Source of the DNA: Epinephelus fuscoguttatus
Lineage: Eukaryota; Chordata; Actinopteri; Perciformes; Serranidae
Length of the DNA stretch: 64,000 nt
Direction of reading: 5' to 3'
NCBI RefSeq assembly: GCF_011397635.1
Contig: NC_064759.1
Span: 15,582,428 to 15,646,427 of the forward strand
The notes beneath the pieces were generated by a model. That model saw nothing but the letters and a program-made list of their open reading frames with translations, searched no databases and was not told the DNA's origin. The position numbers were made by a program, and so were the translations under genes. How positions within the stretch are numbered: the first letter of the stretch is position 1; every line of letters begins with the position of its first letter. Positions 23,701 to 31,869 of this stretch are shown here, piece after piece.

Positions 23701-26599
23701 CACAGCATCAACCTTGTAGCAACTTTGTGTTAAGAGTTTGGTGTGTTTTTACAGGAAATGGACAAGAGGGAGTTATCCCGTGGATACAAAATTATCCAAA
23801 AGCCACATCCAGAGAGGTCCCTGAAAATGCAAGATCGTTTCATCCTAACAGCAGATTTGGACAGTGCAGACATTTGTCCTGAAGTATGTTTTAAACCATT
23901 TAAGAATAACTGCTCTATGTTTTGTGATTTGAAATGAAAAATCATTACAAAATGATCCAAATTTACTTAAATGTTTTGATTCTTGTCTCATGAGAAATTT
24001 ACATTGAAACAGTCTAGTTAAAGACATTGAAATGTCCTAAAACATTTTTATTTATTACTCATAAACAAACTGTGACACTACTCATAAGTTGTGTTTTCCA
24101 GAAAGCAATGACGTCTTAAAAGCTTTTTATATACAAAGATTGTGCTTTTTGGCCGCTACAAAGTTCCTTCTTTGTGTCGCCTTAGCATTTTTACACAGAA
24201 CCTAATGACGGGGGCATCATGCTGCTCGAGTGTGGACATTTTAAATAGTATGCAGGCATTGCGGAAGCAAAAGAGGCACAACAAGCATGACATGAAGTGA
24301 TTGGTAGGGTACTGAAAATACAGACAGTACTTACTGACCCTCATGCCAACAAGAAGTCCAGTGTAGTTTTTTAATCCACAAAACTCGTTTGGGGTATCAG
24401 AGGATAACAGCTAGCCAGAATAACAGCTACACTTGAAGTGCACGGAACCCACATTTTGAAAATGTAATAAAACTCCGCTAATGCATTTCAAAAACATCAG
24501 AACGACTCGTCCGTCATAATCCAAGTGCCCTGGCGCATGAGTTCACATGTAAACACAACAGCCTGCAGGGCAGGCTAACTGACCACGGTGAGAAATGATG
24601 CTACAAAAGTGGAGTAAATTACGTCTTTTCAAGTTAGTTTTGCATGCTGCAGCTTCAGGGCACTTGGATTACGACGGATGAGCCGTTCTGACGTTTTTGA
24701 AATGCATTAGCGGAGTTGCACTTCAAGTGTAGCTGTTATTCCGGCTAGCTGTTATCCTCCAATACCCCAAACGAGTCTTGTGGATTAAAAAACTACACTG
24801 GACTTCTTGTCGGCATAAGGGTCAGTAAGTACTGTCTGTATTTTCATTCTAAAGTGGCCATATCCTTTAAGTACTTTAAAAAACAAATAAAAAATTCATT
24901 TTTGAAAAATCAATAGTGCTTTAGTTCAGGCGGAGATGGGCTTCCTGGCTTGCATTTGAGGTGTTCCTTGTGTGCTCTCCTCCTACACTAGATTGAATTA
25001 ATGTTGTGTTTGTTGTAATGAAGGTAAAAAAGGCAAATGCAGTGAAGTAAAAAAAAAAGAAGATTATTGGCTCAAAAATATCACCATCACCATATCTTTT
25101 TCTTTTTTTCTTTTTTTACAGACATTAAAGCTCAGACATAAAAACATAAATTTCTTTGAAGTGTTCATTGAAAATCCAGACAAAGTTTTCAAGCTCAAGC
25201 TTGAACAAGTAAATGATCATCAACCAGTGTGGACCTGTACAGTTCGAAAAGGTCAGTTTTAATAATACCACAAGAACTTAAATACACTGTCTGAGTACCA
25301 CATGGATTTTATTGAACATCATTATTGAAGCAGACATCTATTGATAAAAGGCAGTAAATCAGCTACGTATTCATATTTCCTTATCTCTGGATTATCTTTA
25401 CAGATGACTACCAAAGCAGCACTGGTCCTTTACAAGGTAAAATATTTTAAATGATTTGTGTTAAGAAGAATTGCACTTTAGATTTCACTCTGTTTTGTCT
25501 GTCCGTCTGTCTGCTGCGCTGTGATGTGTTCACAGTAAACACAAAGTAAATTTTTTTGCATTGCAAATTTTTGCATTGCATCAAAGTCAGGAGTGTTTAT
25601 TTAAAATACAATACAGTTTACCAGTCTGAATATTTATTTTCTTGTCTCTGTTCTGTATTCAATTGAATATAGGTCACAAAAGATTCACAAATAATTGCAT
25701 TCTGTTTTCATTACATTACATTTTACATTTTAATCAAGGTTGTATTTTTCACATTGTCCACGGCAGCGCATTACTGCTTCACTCCTTCCACTGTCTTTCC
25801 AATAACTAACTTTAATTACTCAAAGCATTTTGCTAATAAGCAACTCAACAAAATCGCTAACACAAGTCCAAATGCATATTCTCAGAGCTTAACCGTGTAG
25901 TGCTACGGCTTTGCTCACTAATCTCTGAGCCCTCTCCTTTTTATGTTCTGTCTCTGTACAGTACTGACACTGAGTCACAGACAGCGACAATGTGTTTATC
26001 CTCTATTTCTGATACTTGGTAATGTCAGAAGAATCTGTCAGGATAGGCTTGTGTAGGCCTGTGTGTCATCTTCAACCTGCTCAAATAGTGCAATCTGATT
26101 ACTGACCTGCTGCATGTCTACATGGATTTACAGTAACCTGGTTACTTCAAACCAATAAAATTTTGAATGTTAGGCTGTCCGACAGCGACAAACCATTTAA
26201 GCTCGACAGGTGTTTGCAGTATTCAAAAGGTTTGAGTGTCACTTTGCAATAAATTAACCCTCTCTTTCTTTTAAATCGTAAAGGAACTGATGTCACCAGA
26301 TATTACCTAAACAGATTTTTCTGCCCTCAGGGGAGCACTTTGTGGATAAACACCAGTGTGCTCTGATTGAGAGAGTGAGCAATATAAAACCAATCTTGGA
26401 TAATCTCCTGAGTGAAAAGGTAATCCAACAAGAAGAGTATGATACAATCAGTGCCATCCCAACCACTCAGGAGAAGATGAGGAAACTCTATAGCGGTGCC
26501 CTGAAAGCTGCAGGACATGACGGCAAAGACGTCTTCTACAAAATCCTTGAGGAGAACGAGACATATCTTGTTGCTGATCTCAAGAGGAAGGAGTCATAA
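5750..26599 (+). CDS. CARD-(PYD)6-FIIND-CARD inflammasome-type protein
   Basis: Hand-spliced model, 1113 residues. Coding exons: 5750-5759, 6815-7095, 7318-7606, 7929-7972, 9284-9572, 12309-12352, 12539-12827, 13145-13173, 14385-14670, 15035-15078, 16326-16602, 17236-17264, 18211-18496, 21155-21198, 21371-21444, 23028-23242, 23369-23619, 23755-23883, 25122-25251, 25404-25436, 26331-26599. Domains: CARD 4-95, PYDs at about 98-193, 209-304, 320-415, 426-520, 536-627 and 638-732, short linkers between, FIIND about 748-1013, CARD 1025-1113. All 20 junctions are GT-AG and keep phase. The FIIND has the F|S site of NLRP1/CARD8 (F883-S884) with His857 27 residues before Ser. By family knowledge, a freed UPA-CARD tail would nucleate caspase-1 activation in the cytosol. 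No NACHT or LRR frame exists anywhere in the span. The start is the first ATG after a splice acceptor and gives M-A-E-D joined directly to the CARD. The 5' UTR exons are unplaced. Domain calls are strong; a single transcript containing all exons is inference. Confidence 0.82.
5862..6052. mobile_element. MITE, TIR family GGGCCCTGACACACC, copy 1
   Basis: Begins with GGGCCCCTGACACACCAA and ends with TGTGTCTGAGCCTTAAA, an imperfect inverted pair. The same ends and internal text (AGTTCTTTGATGT, GACACAGGC-like block) recur at 50527-50988. It lies in intron 1 of the PYD gene. It looks like a non-autonomous DNA transposon; superfamily not assigned. Confidence 0.55.
6815..7095 (+). other. coding exon: N-terminal CARD
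   Basis: Exon 2 of the PYD gene, phase 1 in and phase 0 out. It encodes a complete CARD (starts KLFVDKHRGELIQR, ends near NKHESYLIDDLKRTE) of the ASC/NLRP1 type. It is clearly paralogous to the C-terminal CARD: both carry FVDKH, VIQQ and FYKIL at the same relative positions. A CARD in front of PYDs is the reverse of ASC's PYD-CARD order. Confidence 0.88.
7318..7606 (+). other. coding exon: PYD 1
   Basis: 289-nt exon, phase 0 to 1. The pyrin-domain signature is visible as LLETLSGLSDWELEEFKNFL, then GQQSVETTKEVL and RTDLVQRLSD. Its flanking intron text, including the GACAAATTGCACTTT block 49 nt before the exon and about 160 nt after it, closely matches that of PYD 3. Confidence 0.87.
7929..7972 (+). 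other. coding mini-exon: relic CARD start, linker 1
   Basis: A 44-nt exon, phase 1 to 0, encoding KKHSVDEHLSALIHK (first Lys split). It aligns with the first 44 nt of the CARD exons (KLFVDKHRGELIQR and EHFVDKHQCALIER). The donor GTAAGCAATAT sits where the C-terminal CARD encodes Val-Ser-Asn-Ile. Confidence 0.75.
8292..8400 (-). mobile_element. possible LINE 3' end (antisense)
   Basis: The text AAGATTACTTTATTTGTCTC then CCTTGGGAG reads in reverse like the CTCCCAAGG..AATAAAGT 3' ends of fish LINEs. Short and diverged; clade not assigned. Confidence 0.35.
9284..9572 (+). other. coding exon: PYD 2
   Basis: 289-nt exon, phase 0 to 1. Shows LLETLSDLSDRELEKFKWLL, GQQSVEVTVEVLMDMNRSDL and a terminal RKLSETISG. 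Closest by eye to PYD 5 and PYD 6 in the second half. Confidence 0.87.
9890..10480 (+). mobile_element. Harbinger-like transposon remnant with Myb/SANT-like start
   Basis: A GC-rich island in the intron after PYD 2. From 10215 it encodes MSNRGDKELRAVLALANEEA followed by TYERIAEGLTSRGF. That resembles the Myb/SANT-like DNA-binding helix found in Harbinger-type accessory proteins. The frame then runs into unrelated sequence, so only a fragment remains. Ends are approximate and no terminal repeats were fixed. Confidence 0.45.
10690..11721 (-). mobile_element. 5'-truncated L1-type LINE
   Basis: The minus-strand open frame 11743-11129 encodes the C-terminal part of an L1/Tx1-like ORF2, with a zinc-binding motif of the form CLKCGTPDSLFHAFWEC. 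The element ends in a poly(A) (read as T run at 10686-10695). It is bracketed by 15-bp direct repeats: ATATTGATATCTTTT at 10675-10689 and ATATCGATATCTTTT at 11722-11736 (one mismatch). It inserted into an older GGGTTGGGCGATAC-type repeat inside the intron between PYD 2 and linker 2. Confidence 0.85.
12309..12352 (+). other. coding mini-exon: relic CARD start, linker 2
   Basis: A 44-nt exon, phase 1 to 0, encoding EKHCMDEHCPALVQT. The intron starts GTGAGTAATGTCACTTCTGT, which read in frame would continue as Val-Ser-Asn-Val-Thr-Ser-Val, like the CARD helix it replaced. Confidence 0.75.
12539..12827 (+). other. coding exon: PYD 3
   Basis: 289-nt exon, phase 0 to 1. Shows LLETLASLSDTKLRKFRDIL, GQQSVETTKEVLEKMKRTDL and VQRLSDSS. 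Nearly identical in its second half to PYD 1, with matching flanking introns; the two are a recent duplicate pair. Confidence 0.87.
13145..13173 (+). other. coding mini-exon: relic CARD start, linker 3
   Basis: 29-nt version of the linker (SEHQSALIQK), 15 nt shorter than the 44-nt ones but in the same phase. The donor GTGAGTAATGTCACACCTGT again continues the Val-Ser-Asn-Val reading. Confidence 0.7.
14385..14670 (+). other. coding exon: PYD 4
   Basis: 286-nt exon, phase 0 to 1. Shows LLETLNDLSDEELKKFKWSL, SQQSVPLTREVV and RIDLMQRLSKPSS. The most acidic first helix of the six, closest to a textbook PYD. Confidence 0.87.
15035..15078 (+). other. coding mini-exon: relic CARD start, linker 4
   Basis: 44-nt exon encoding EAHSVDEHVPAVLKK; donor GTGAGTCTAAC. 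Confidence 0.72.
15470..15896 (-). repeat. dispersed fish repeat, copy 1
   Basis: In reverse orientation it contains CACCCACTGGTTTGTAGACT, GTTTTGAAGCC, CAGAAGTGACCACATTTGGA and GGGTGGAGCTGTGGA. The same ordered blocks recur at 60425-60815 and more diverged at 22570-22860. This looks like an abundant non-autonomous element of fish genomes. Confidence 0.6.
16326..16602 (+). other. coding exon: PYD 5
   Basis: 277-nt exon, phase 0 to 1. Shows LLETLKDLSKKEIEKFKWLL, GQQSVEVTTEVFMDMDRTDL and VERLSIISS. The donor is the weaker GTCAGAG. The start lacks the Val-x-Thr-Met lead of several other PYDs, which shortens it by a few codons. Confidence 0.85.
17236..17264 (+). other. coding mini-exon: relic CARD start, linker 5
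   Basis: 29-nt exon encoding EKQPSELLQK; donor GTGAGTAATATCACATCAG. Confidence 0.68.
17524..18018. mobile_element. Harbinger-like MITE with 3-bp TSD
   Basis: Inverted ends GGCCCTCATTTATCAA and TTTGTAAATGAGGGCC are flanked by direct ACT triplets (17521-17523, 18019-18021). A 3-bp target duplication fits PIF/Harbinger. It carries no coding frame and lies in the intron before PYD 6. Confidence 0.72.
18211..18496 (+). other. coding exon: PYD 6
   Basis: 286-nt exon, phase 0 to 1. Shows LLETLEDLSEWELRYFKHVL, SQLSVEVTREVLMKMNRRDL and TERLSETSSG. The intron text after it (AAGACAAAAACTGCCACATT) is shared with PYD 5, so these two modules are also a recent pair. Confidence 0.86.
19113..20252. mobile_element. 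CpG-rich Harbinger-like element, 1.14 kb
   Basis: Ends are GGGCTCTAGTTTC and its inverse GAAACTAGAGCCC, flanked by AAT triplets on both sides. The arms are rich in GCGCAG/CTGCGC text that also pairs in inverted orientation near the ends. Unusually GC-rich for its AT-rich intron. Several open frames exist but none shows a transposase motif, so it is probably non-autonomous. It sits between PYD 6 and the last mini-exon. Confidence 0.7.
20690..20860 (+). mobile_element. tRNA-derived SINE, copy 1
   Basis: A-box-like TGGCCAAATGGTTACAGC and B-box-like GTTTGATTCC are followed by CCCCTCTCTCACTGTC and ACTGTCATCTGTCCAATAAA, then GGCAAAAAATGC. The same body occurs in reverse at 32595-32798 and 41450-41637. 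Confidence 0.7.
21155..21198 (+). other. coding mini-exon before the FIIND
   Basis: 44 nt, phase 1 to 0, encoding GPSRSLELEDCGNIM. It has the same length and phase as the CARD-relic linkers, but its protein is the LELxDCGxI lead that precedes FIIND domains in fish proteins I recall. The acceptor is CTTCACAAG and the donor GTAATTC. Confidence 0.65.
21590..21990. repeat. CGATA-rich dispersed repeat
   Basis: The text runs from GGGGTAGGAATCACC to GATTTTTACCCCAC (imperfect inverted ends). Between them are CACGATACAATATT and GTGACGATACAAC blocks, a style common in fish non-autonomous DNA repeats. Limits are approximate. Confidence 0.45.
22570..22860 (-). repeat. dispersed fish repeat, diverged copy 2
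   Basis: Shares the AGCAGAAATAAATATGTTTA then CAGCCTG block and the GTGAGTGACAAGGCTG block with the copy at 15470-15896. Strongly diverged and partial. Confidence 0.4.
24313..24846. mobile_element. foldback element with about 190-bp inverted arms
   Basis: The left arm (about 24313-24534) and right arm (about 24655-24846) are reverse complements with few mismatches. Examples are GAAAATACAGACAGTACTTA at the left edge, its inverse at the right edge, and AACAGCTACACTTGAAGTGC in both. The left arm has about 27 extra nt after GAAGTGC. The RNA would form a long hairpin inside the intron that splits the UPA region. Confidence 0.85.
26331..26599 (+). other. coding exon: C-terminal CARD and stop
   Basis: Starts EHFVDKHQCALIERVSN and ends ENETYLVADLKRKES then TAA. 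A full-length CARD of the ASC/NLRP1 type; by family it would be the caspase-1-recruiting end. Its internal GTGAGCAAT at 26375 (codons Val-Ser-Asn) lies 44 nt from the exon start and matches a splice donor, the position used by the mini-exons. I see no AATAAA between the stop and the hAT element; the first one, at 26960-26965, lies inside that element. Confidence 0.9.
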
Positions 26600-26852
26600 A
26601 TACTGTGATCAGGGTAAATTTGCTCTTTTGTTATATTTCCGCTCTGAGACTGTGGAACTGACCCTGTTTTTCTCTTATTTTGATTCTACACAAATATAAT
26701 AGCTTGTTTGCAATCATGTGATTTAAGACTCGCTAAATTTAGATGGAGGGAAGGTAGTGATAAAACCCATATAGTGCGTGAATTTGAAATAGAGAAGGGT
26801 GACTACAAAGAAGGGTCGGACACTATCGTTGTTAGAATTTACCTTGTCCTTC

Positions 26853-29800
26853 AGACCTCCTAATGCTACTCATGTTACTCCGTGAGCTAGTTAAAGTGTT
26901 CTAGTGTCTAGTGGACTATAACCAGTACTGGAGATGAGGGGGGATGGCATCCCCCTTGAAATAAAAACGGTCAAAATCATCCCCCTTCTAAAACTGCCAT
27001 CCCCCTTTCCATCCCTTGTGTCATTTTTTTTTAATGAATGTGGTATTACTGCTATTTCAGCATTTAGTCTTAACTTTGGTTTTACGTATATCAAATAAAA
27101 TACTGTGGGCGAGAGCACACATGCAAAGATGTTTTTATATCGTATCTCAGCGAGCTGTGACGTTGATGTTATGCCTGTGCCCTATAGAGGGCGCCTGAAC
27201 AACACATAGTGCGTCCAAATTCACACTTGTTCTTCTCTATGGATTTTCTCCACAACCGTGCGTTGTAGCAAGAAGCCACTCAGGTTACGTGAAACAGCGG
27301 AACCGCAGCTTTCCGACAAGACCACGCACTTGTCGGTAGTCTAATTTTTTCACAGCGAAAAAAATGATAAAATTACACTAAAATGATTTATAACAAAGCT
27401 TTCATACAGCTTTCCACACACATTGCTCTTGGATGGATTACTCGCGAATGCAGGGTTGCACAGAAATGACACGCATATCACATGAAAGGGCAGGACCAGA
27501 GCTTTCCGATGATACCACACACATCATAGGTCATCCCATCACGCTAAAAATACAGAGCAATTGTCTACAAAATAAAAACCTGACAAATTTCTTTACAATC
27601 CATTATACAGATCAGTCACTTCATATATTTTTCTGATCTTAGATGTAAATATTGCATGTTTCTTTCAAATAAAACACATTTTTGACTTGTGAATGAGTCA
27701 ATCGAATTTCTTGCAATAATGAAAAAATGCTGGCAATCACGCCTGGCACAAACCACATGTTTTGGACAGCTGTGAAGTGACAGAATGTCCCACCATCACG
27801 GTTCTTATATTGCCAGATTCCAGAGAGTCTCCCCTCTTCATATATGGCAGAATATGTGTACTTCCCACTTGCTATGGTGAGATACATGTAAAAATTTAGT
27901 AGCACGTATTTGTTTTCATTGATAGAAAAATATTTATAAAATACAGGCACATAGAAGGACGTGGTGATGGCAAATCTGGTTAGCCCAGATTGTCCTAACC
28001 CCCCCCCCCAAGATATAGCATGTGCATGTAGCCTTTATAATGACTGTGATATGAGCTTAAATGTAAAGGGCCCAAAGGGTTAAACAGCGATATTAAAAGG
28101 AAGGTGAGAAATTATTTTCAGCCCAAAAACTATTTTATCTCCAGTGGGGTTTTTTTAAATCCACACTTGAATGTTGGGCATTTTCAAGAAAATATGTAGT
28201 TTTCTTAAAAATCAACTGGAAGAGTAATGTCATGTGCTTGCATAAGATTTCTGCTCAGTCATTCTAACAAAACCATAATGAGCTTGTTTTCTTCACATAG
28301 AGGATAACTATGGCCAGCAAGCAAGGGCAAGAAATAATGAGAACAAAAAGCATGACTATGAAAATCTCTGGAAACTTTTATGAGATAGGGGAGAGTGGGG
28401 TAGGCAGCCATAGAATTGGACCTATGTATTTTGTATTATTTGTATTTTTAATATGTTTTTATGTTTTAAGTTTCAATTCGCACTCCATGCCCTGAAGTTG
28501 GGAATTTTAACCTACAATATTTGTATTTGTATCAGTAAAGATCAACATTTCTTTTTCATTTTTTTAATGAAGGGTTTCTTGTTTAATTTATATGATTTAA
28601 TTAATCACAATTAAAAATTAACCCTTAGATACCAGTTTTGATCGTATACCACTAACTGCTTTTTTGGAAAATACACTATAATTCAATATTCTAAAAGCAA
28701 AATTGACTTTGATTATTATTAGTATCATCGGTTGACACAAGTAGAAGATGAAGAAGAAATGATTTTGCACTTGTCCTGTGCATTTGACCCTAACTATGTA
28801 AGAGCAGTGGTGCTATGGCAGACCCTCTGTGCTGTCATCAGCACAATTTATGTCCCCATGTGATAAAATCCACCATCCCCCCCTGATTTTTTTTTTTTTT
28901 TTACAACTTGAGTACTGACTATAACTATTTTGTGTTATCTGGGTCCACGACTGAAACGACTACCATCTTGCTCTTGGCCAGGTGTACATGGAGACACCGT
29001 TGTCAGGCTGATGTTACCAGCTAACATTAGCTAACTTTGGCTACTGTTTTCTACCTAACGTTACGAGGTTAATCGATCCCAGAGGTCTGAGGTAATGCCG
29101 TCAAAGCTCTCAGTCGTGGCTAAAAACTTGGAGAAGTTGTCGCAGCTCGATGTAATTGCATCCAACTTGAGGCATGTTTAACATGCTTTAAGGTTTGACA
29201 ATAGTTCACTGGGCTCTTCCAAACCCAAGACTGAGGTTTTGGATCCACATCTGCTGCTGTTTCTCAGTTACTTTTTAAAAATACTTCTCCCCTTTATGTC
29301 CTACTGTATTTGGGTCATAAATTGGCTCTTGTTTTTTCCCAAGTTTTATTGATTGGGCCGTAAGCAGCGCAAATCAAAGGCATTGGTGCAGTGTTGGTAG
29401 ACTTTGCCTCCAGCTGCCTTCAATCTGGACAGAGCACCAATGTAATATGTCATATGCAAAGACACTATGACTGTGCACTTTTTAAAAACATGTTTACATA
29501 TTGTCTAATGTCTGTTTGTCTAGCATTTGTTGCTTTTCAATAAATAAATTGTCTTAATATGACTTAATTCTTATGTTTGGTATCTTGTCCAGCTGATAAA
29601 TGTGAGTCATATATTAACTTAATATCTGTCCCTTTAGCTGCTTAATGCTCCATTATGTGCAACAGCTAGTCCCAAACTGTGTTGTTCTGCTGTTTGCTGC
29701 TGAGCAGGTAGTGAACTGTGAGTTTTTAGAGCAAAACACATCATTAGAGCGAAGACAGTAAAGCAAAACAGTAAAATTGTGGGCTGGACAGCTAAACAAT

Positions 29801-30001
29801 GAGCTGAAGCTCACTGTAAAGCTCTGTAAAGATAAAGAGAGCTGCAGATTCAGGTCATAATTCTCTGTAGGTTCATCACTAACAGACACCTTATATTGTG
29901 CTGTGCTTCCCCTACCTACAGTTAGGCCAACACCAAAGAAACACCATATGAGAAGAAACTTGTAGGCCTACAGTATTTTTAGCATTTGGGCTTTTGTTAT
30001 A
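26853..30001 (+). repeat. 1.16-kb direct repeat, copy B, split by a hAT
   Basis: Second copy of the unit at 2777-3940, starting about 250 bp after the stop codon of the PYD gene. The part before the insertion is 26853-26922 and the part after it 28918-30001. Differences from copy A are scattered point changes and small indels. After 30001 the two copies stop matching. Confidence 0.8.
26923..28917. mobile_element. hAT-superfamily element, 1,995 bp
   Basis: Terminal CAGTACT and inverse AGTACTG are flanked by perfect 8-bp direct repeats ACTATAAC (26915-26922 and 28918-28925). An 8-bp duplication with CAG..CTG ends is the hAT signature. CATCCCCC-type blocks lie near both ends. No BED finger or hAT dimerisation motif was recognised. 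A minus-strand frame at 27950-27639 (103 residues, containing EEGRLSGIWQYKNRDGG) is unassigned. Confidence 0.85.
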
Positions 30002-31869
30002 ATTAGACATGAACACTGAGTAAGGAGTTCAATAAAATATTTTTGTGGGAAACATTCATCATTAAATTGAGGATGATTCAGTCCTAAGTTTCTTATAGGA
30101 GTCGGAGCCTGGTCATTATTGTACACATCAAGTGTAGATGTTTCACAGTTGGTATATACAGACACAGATACCTCACATGAATGATGTTTGATTGTCCATA
30201 GTTTTTGTATGTGTGGTCCACTGGGAGCAGTGTTGGATGTATAGTCTGACAGCACAGCGGGTGAAGCAGTCAGTCACTGAACGAGCTGCCCAGTGCTGAC
30301 AAAGTGTCCTGCATGAGGTGGGACATGTTGACCATAAGGGATGATAGCTTGGCTAGCATTCTCCTTTCTCCCACCACGACCCCAGCGGGTCAAGAGAGCG
30401 CCCCAGGACACAGCTGGCCTTCTCTGTCAGTCTGTTGAGTCTCTTCCTGTCAGCTGTCGAGATGGAGGTACTTCATACCTAACCAGTAATATACATTTTA
30501 ATACACTGCCTAAAGAAAGCTTTGATGGCTGGGACATTTGCAGTATTTGCGAAGCCAGATACGGTGGTGAAAATGTTACCAAGACGACCGAAGATTGGAT
30601 CATGGCCTCATTGAAGACAGGGAAGCATTTATTTGCACTGGCTGTACTGACATATAGACTAACCTTCTATACAGAGAGCATAAATGAAATTAAGCCTGTG
30701 TGAATTAGTTATAAGAAGAGATATTCATGAAGGTTCCTATTTTTTAACATTAAATTTATACAAAATAATTTAAACATACTGCAAGTGGGCAAGGAAAGGA
30801 GAAGGAAGATAATGAATCTGCTGTACCTGAACCCCTCCTTTAATAAAAACATGTTTATACTGTTGTTTGTATTAAAACTGTGCATTTAATCCATTAGACC
30901 TACACTGAAATAACAACAGAATGTGGTTTAAATGTCCCAGTTTGCCAGTAAAGGTGTCCCAGACAATAACTCCTGGAAAATGTGGTGTGTTTGAGTAAGA
31001 GTCATCCATCCTGTGTTACGTGTTTCTCTCTTTTTTTCTTCTGTGTAGTATTCTAGAGCTCTAAAGCTATTTAAAATAGTGTCATGAGAGGGGCTGCGAC
31101 AGTTAGATCATAATTAAAACTGACACAGAAGGTAAATTATCTGAAAGTGTCCCACTTTAGCAGTATTCACACTATAATGTTTGAGTTCTGGACGATATAT
31201 GAAATAGTGTATGCACTGAATAGTCACCAAAAAGTTGCAAACAATTAGTGTTAGTCACTGGTCGGCCTCCATGTGACGTCTATGAAACGTGTTTCACTGA
31301 GCTACACTGATACATGACCTCCAGGATGCCAAACAGCTGTATCAGTTGTTAACAGCCATGTGTTGCACTGATAATGACGACAGCGGACATGCGTGCGCGT
31401 GCATCTGAGAGTGTTTACTCTCCAGGAAGTGCTTGCCCTCATTTAATGCCATGTAACAATTCATAAGCAAAAATTTGTTGGCCTCCACTTACCAGCCGAG
31501 ACCTTCTCTTCTGTAAGCCTTTAACCCTGCAGACAGGAAGGAAAGAAAAACACAAGTTAGAGTCCATATGTTGAGTTCTGCCATGGTTCAAAAACAAAAC
31601 ATCCAGACATAGTTCCCAGAGCAGAACCATAGTCTTTGGCTAATTATGTGTGCTCTGGAGAGGAGAGTGAGACCTAGCCAGCAGAGTTGTTTTTATCAGA
31701 GTGTCATATGAGGAGAGAAGTGAGTGACGAAGAGAGATAGAGAGCTGAGATGACAGCTGTCTGACGGAGAGACAGCAGGAGGAGGGAGCCCCTGTGAAAC
31801 ATCACATGTACAACACAGAGGATGCAAAAACGCAGGAGAAACACAGAGCAACACATCCATCTACTAAGA
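30002..31869. promoter_or_regulatory. upstream region of kel
   Basis: This stretch has no confident gene. A 120-residue open frame (30341-30703) has no domain I recognise; its first third reads like antisense of repeat sequence. Near the kel start, TTATCA at 31693-31698 is an inverted TGATAA (GATA-factor site). That fits the erythroid expression known for Kell, though a single such site is weak evidence. No TATA box was chosen. Confidence 0.3.

Larger units (their letters stand above)
21371..25436 (+). other. FIIND (ZU5-UPA) coding block
   Basis: Six exons (21371-21444, 23028-23242, 23369-23619, 23755-23883, 25122-25251, 25404-25436). It opens with QDSSDWTEVEPEVNS, then the ZU5 core (AGNFECSVSGLRWICKE, AAGPLMDITVIAGKLD). 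The cleavage motif SEPVFSPRAVL is at 23470-23502, with Ser codon 23488-23490. The UPA part carries LHVYLIPCD, GYKIIQKPHPE and QDRFILTAD. His857 lies exactly 27 residues before Ser884, the spacing known for human NLRP1 (H1186/S1213) and CARD8 (H270/S297). Autoproteolysis is therefore expected; the split would leave a 230-residue UPA-CARD. Confidence 0.88.

Noticed and set aside
26331-26374. Use of the internal GTGAGC in the C-terminal CARD exon as a real donor
   Set aside because: It would remove most of the CARD and there is no downstream exon in frame; kept only as evidence for the origin of the mini-exons.
5750-26599. A hidden NACHT or LRR exon making this a full NLRP1
   Set aside because: No open frame of suitable length and no Walker A-like GxxGxGK text were seen between the PYD and FIIND exons or elsewhere in the span.
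30341-30703. Possible gene before kel with a Cys pair (DICSICEARYGG)
   Set aside because: No homologue recognised, no splice partners, and its first third resembles repeat-derived text.
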